Position numbers and translations under genes: made by a program. This document shows, piece by piece, positions 63,403 through 64,000 of a stretch of 64,000 nucleotides of DNA (position 1 is the stretch's first letter; each line of letters starts with the position of its first letter). Source of the stretch: UBA4742 sp963773335 (GTDB lineage: Bacteria > Actinomycetota > Acidimicrobiia > Acidimicrobiales > Acidimicrobilacustridaceae); assembly GCA_963773335.1 (NCBI GenBank), contig CAVZAT010000002.1, positions 310,001 through 374,000 on the forward strand, in the 5' to 3' direction. The notes below the pieces were generated by a model. That model searched no databases and had not been told where the DNA came from. It saw nothing but the letters and a program-made list of their open reading frames with translations.

Positions 63403-64000
63403 TCAGGAGAGGACCACGGGCAACGACGTCGAGGACCACGTCGTGGTGTTGCCCTGAGACGTGTCGAGGAGTTCGACCGTGAACGATATGTGGTCACCCA
63501 ACTCCACCTCACCGGCGAGGTCGGGATAGAGCCGGAGACTGATGTTGTCCTCGCCGCTCACCGGAGTGATGCCGAGCGGGCCGAGACAGCTCACGTTGTC
63601 GGCCCCATTGATGTTGAGACAGACCAGATAGACGAACGGCCCGGCCGGCGGGTGGCCACAGCCGCAGTCAGGCCAAGCGAGACTCACCCACCCGCCCCCG
63701 ATGGCGGATGCCTGCACGCACAGCGGGGTGGTCGCGCTGCCCAGGTCCGTCTCCCCGATCGTGTAGATCGTCCCCTGCCAGTTCTTGGCGAAGGACAGGC
63801 CGAGACGACTCAGGCCGAGACTCACGGAGCCGTCGATCTGTCCACCCCAGGAGAGGGTCACGTTGCAGCTGTGGGTGCGCAGGCGGGCGAAGAGGGCAGG
63901 GCCGATCTCGGCCTCCCCGACGCCGCCGTAGAGGTCGACCCCGAAGTAGGTGTCCACCGTCGCCTTGGCAGCGATGCTCGTACCCTGGGTGGTAGGCGTG
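63403..64000 (-). CDS. Beta-rich protein of unknown function, 5' end outside the window
   Basis: The frame is open to the window end, with at least 199 residues. The visible part (DTYFGVDLYGGVGEAEIGPA, LSWGGQIDGSVSLGLSR, CGCGHPP, ISFTVELLDTSQGN) is rich in Gly, Ser and Thr and alternates hydrophobic residues, suggesting beta structure; six cysteines could form disulfides in an exported protein. No family is recognised. An internal GTG at 63957 should not be taken as the true start. Confidence 0.65.
   Translation of the reverse strand, partial: TPTTQGTSIAAKATVDTYFGVDLYGGVGEAEIGPALFARLRTHSCNVTLSWGGQIDGSVSLGLSRLGLSFAKNWQGTIYTIGETDLGSATTPLCVQASAIGGGWVSLAWPDCGCGHPPAGPFVYLVCLNINGADNVSCLGPLGITPVSGEDNISLRLYPDLAGEVELGDHISFTVELLDTSQGNTTTWSSTSLPVVLS

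Overview
The window is GC-rich actinobacterial DNA with dense gene packing, many GTG starts and frequent ATGA/GTGA stop-start overlaps. A complete fhaA-fhaB-pstP-rodA-pbpA-pknB cell-wall control cluster, a CrgA gene, an F420-type (LLM) oxidoreductase, two P450s, many SDRs, thiolase/acyl-CoA genes, paired TrkA proteins and ECF42-type sigma/YCII modules fit an environmental actinobacterium. My best guess is class Acidimicrobiia, but that is inference, not an identification. No phage, IS element or CRISPR array is visible.

Layout. 1-6.8 kb: mixed housekeeping genes (HxlR regulator tail, thioesterase, ATP-dependent DNA ligase, CutA, methyltransferase, cNMP sensor, two alpha/beta hydrolases). 6.9-10 kb: SDR-P450-LLM oxidoreductase run. 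10-12.2 kb: PAS-GGDEF-EAL cyclic-di-GMP enzyme. 12.8-16 kb: drug exporter plus lipoprotein, divergent from a TetR regulator. 16.2-17.3 kb: a MazEF toxin-antitoxin pair bracketed by an intact tRNA-Leu(CAG) and a second copy of a tRNA-Leu 3' half, the geometry of a decayed tRNA-integrated element. 17.4-24.6 kb: the FHA/phosphatase/RodA/PbpA/PknB cluster that couples Ser/Thr phosphorylation to elongation, followed after an insert by pabA/trpG and crgA. 24.7-33.4 kb: sulfotransferases and lipid beta-oxidation genes (acyl-CoA dehydrogenase, thiolase, acyl-CoA synthetase). 33.5-39.5 kb: small enzymes, G6PDH and a GH15 glucoamylase/trehalase. 39.7-43.7 kb: TetR/diiron protein pair, TrkA pair, and a probable manganese (yybP-ykoY) riboswitch in front of a PGPGW membrane protein. 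43.7-50.6 kb: a six-gene, tightly overlapped catabolic operon (2 SDR, P450, 2 amidohydrolases, acetoacetate-decarboxylase-like protein) divergent from a TetR gene with a palindromic operator. 50.6-64 kb: HSL-type esterase, L,D-transpeptidase, three ECF sigma loci (two with YCII partners), GH79 enzyme, SDR/CMD/RidA genes, DUF445 membrane protein and the tail of a beta-rich protein cut by the window end.

Two window-wide features matter for anyone using this annotation. First, about fifteen single-base frame disruptions break fourteen otherwise conserved genes, including zwf and pstP; they look like assembly indels more than real pseudogenes, so I give each gene as one unit and state where the frame changes. 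Second, the intergenic spaces hold several families of inverted or dispersed repeats: long hairpins with a CCACCG core at gene ends, a GGCGGAGCC-type repeat in three spacers, and palindromic operators next to TetR-controlled promoters.
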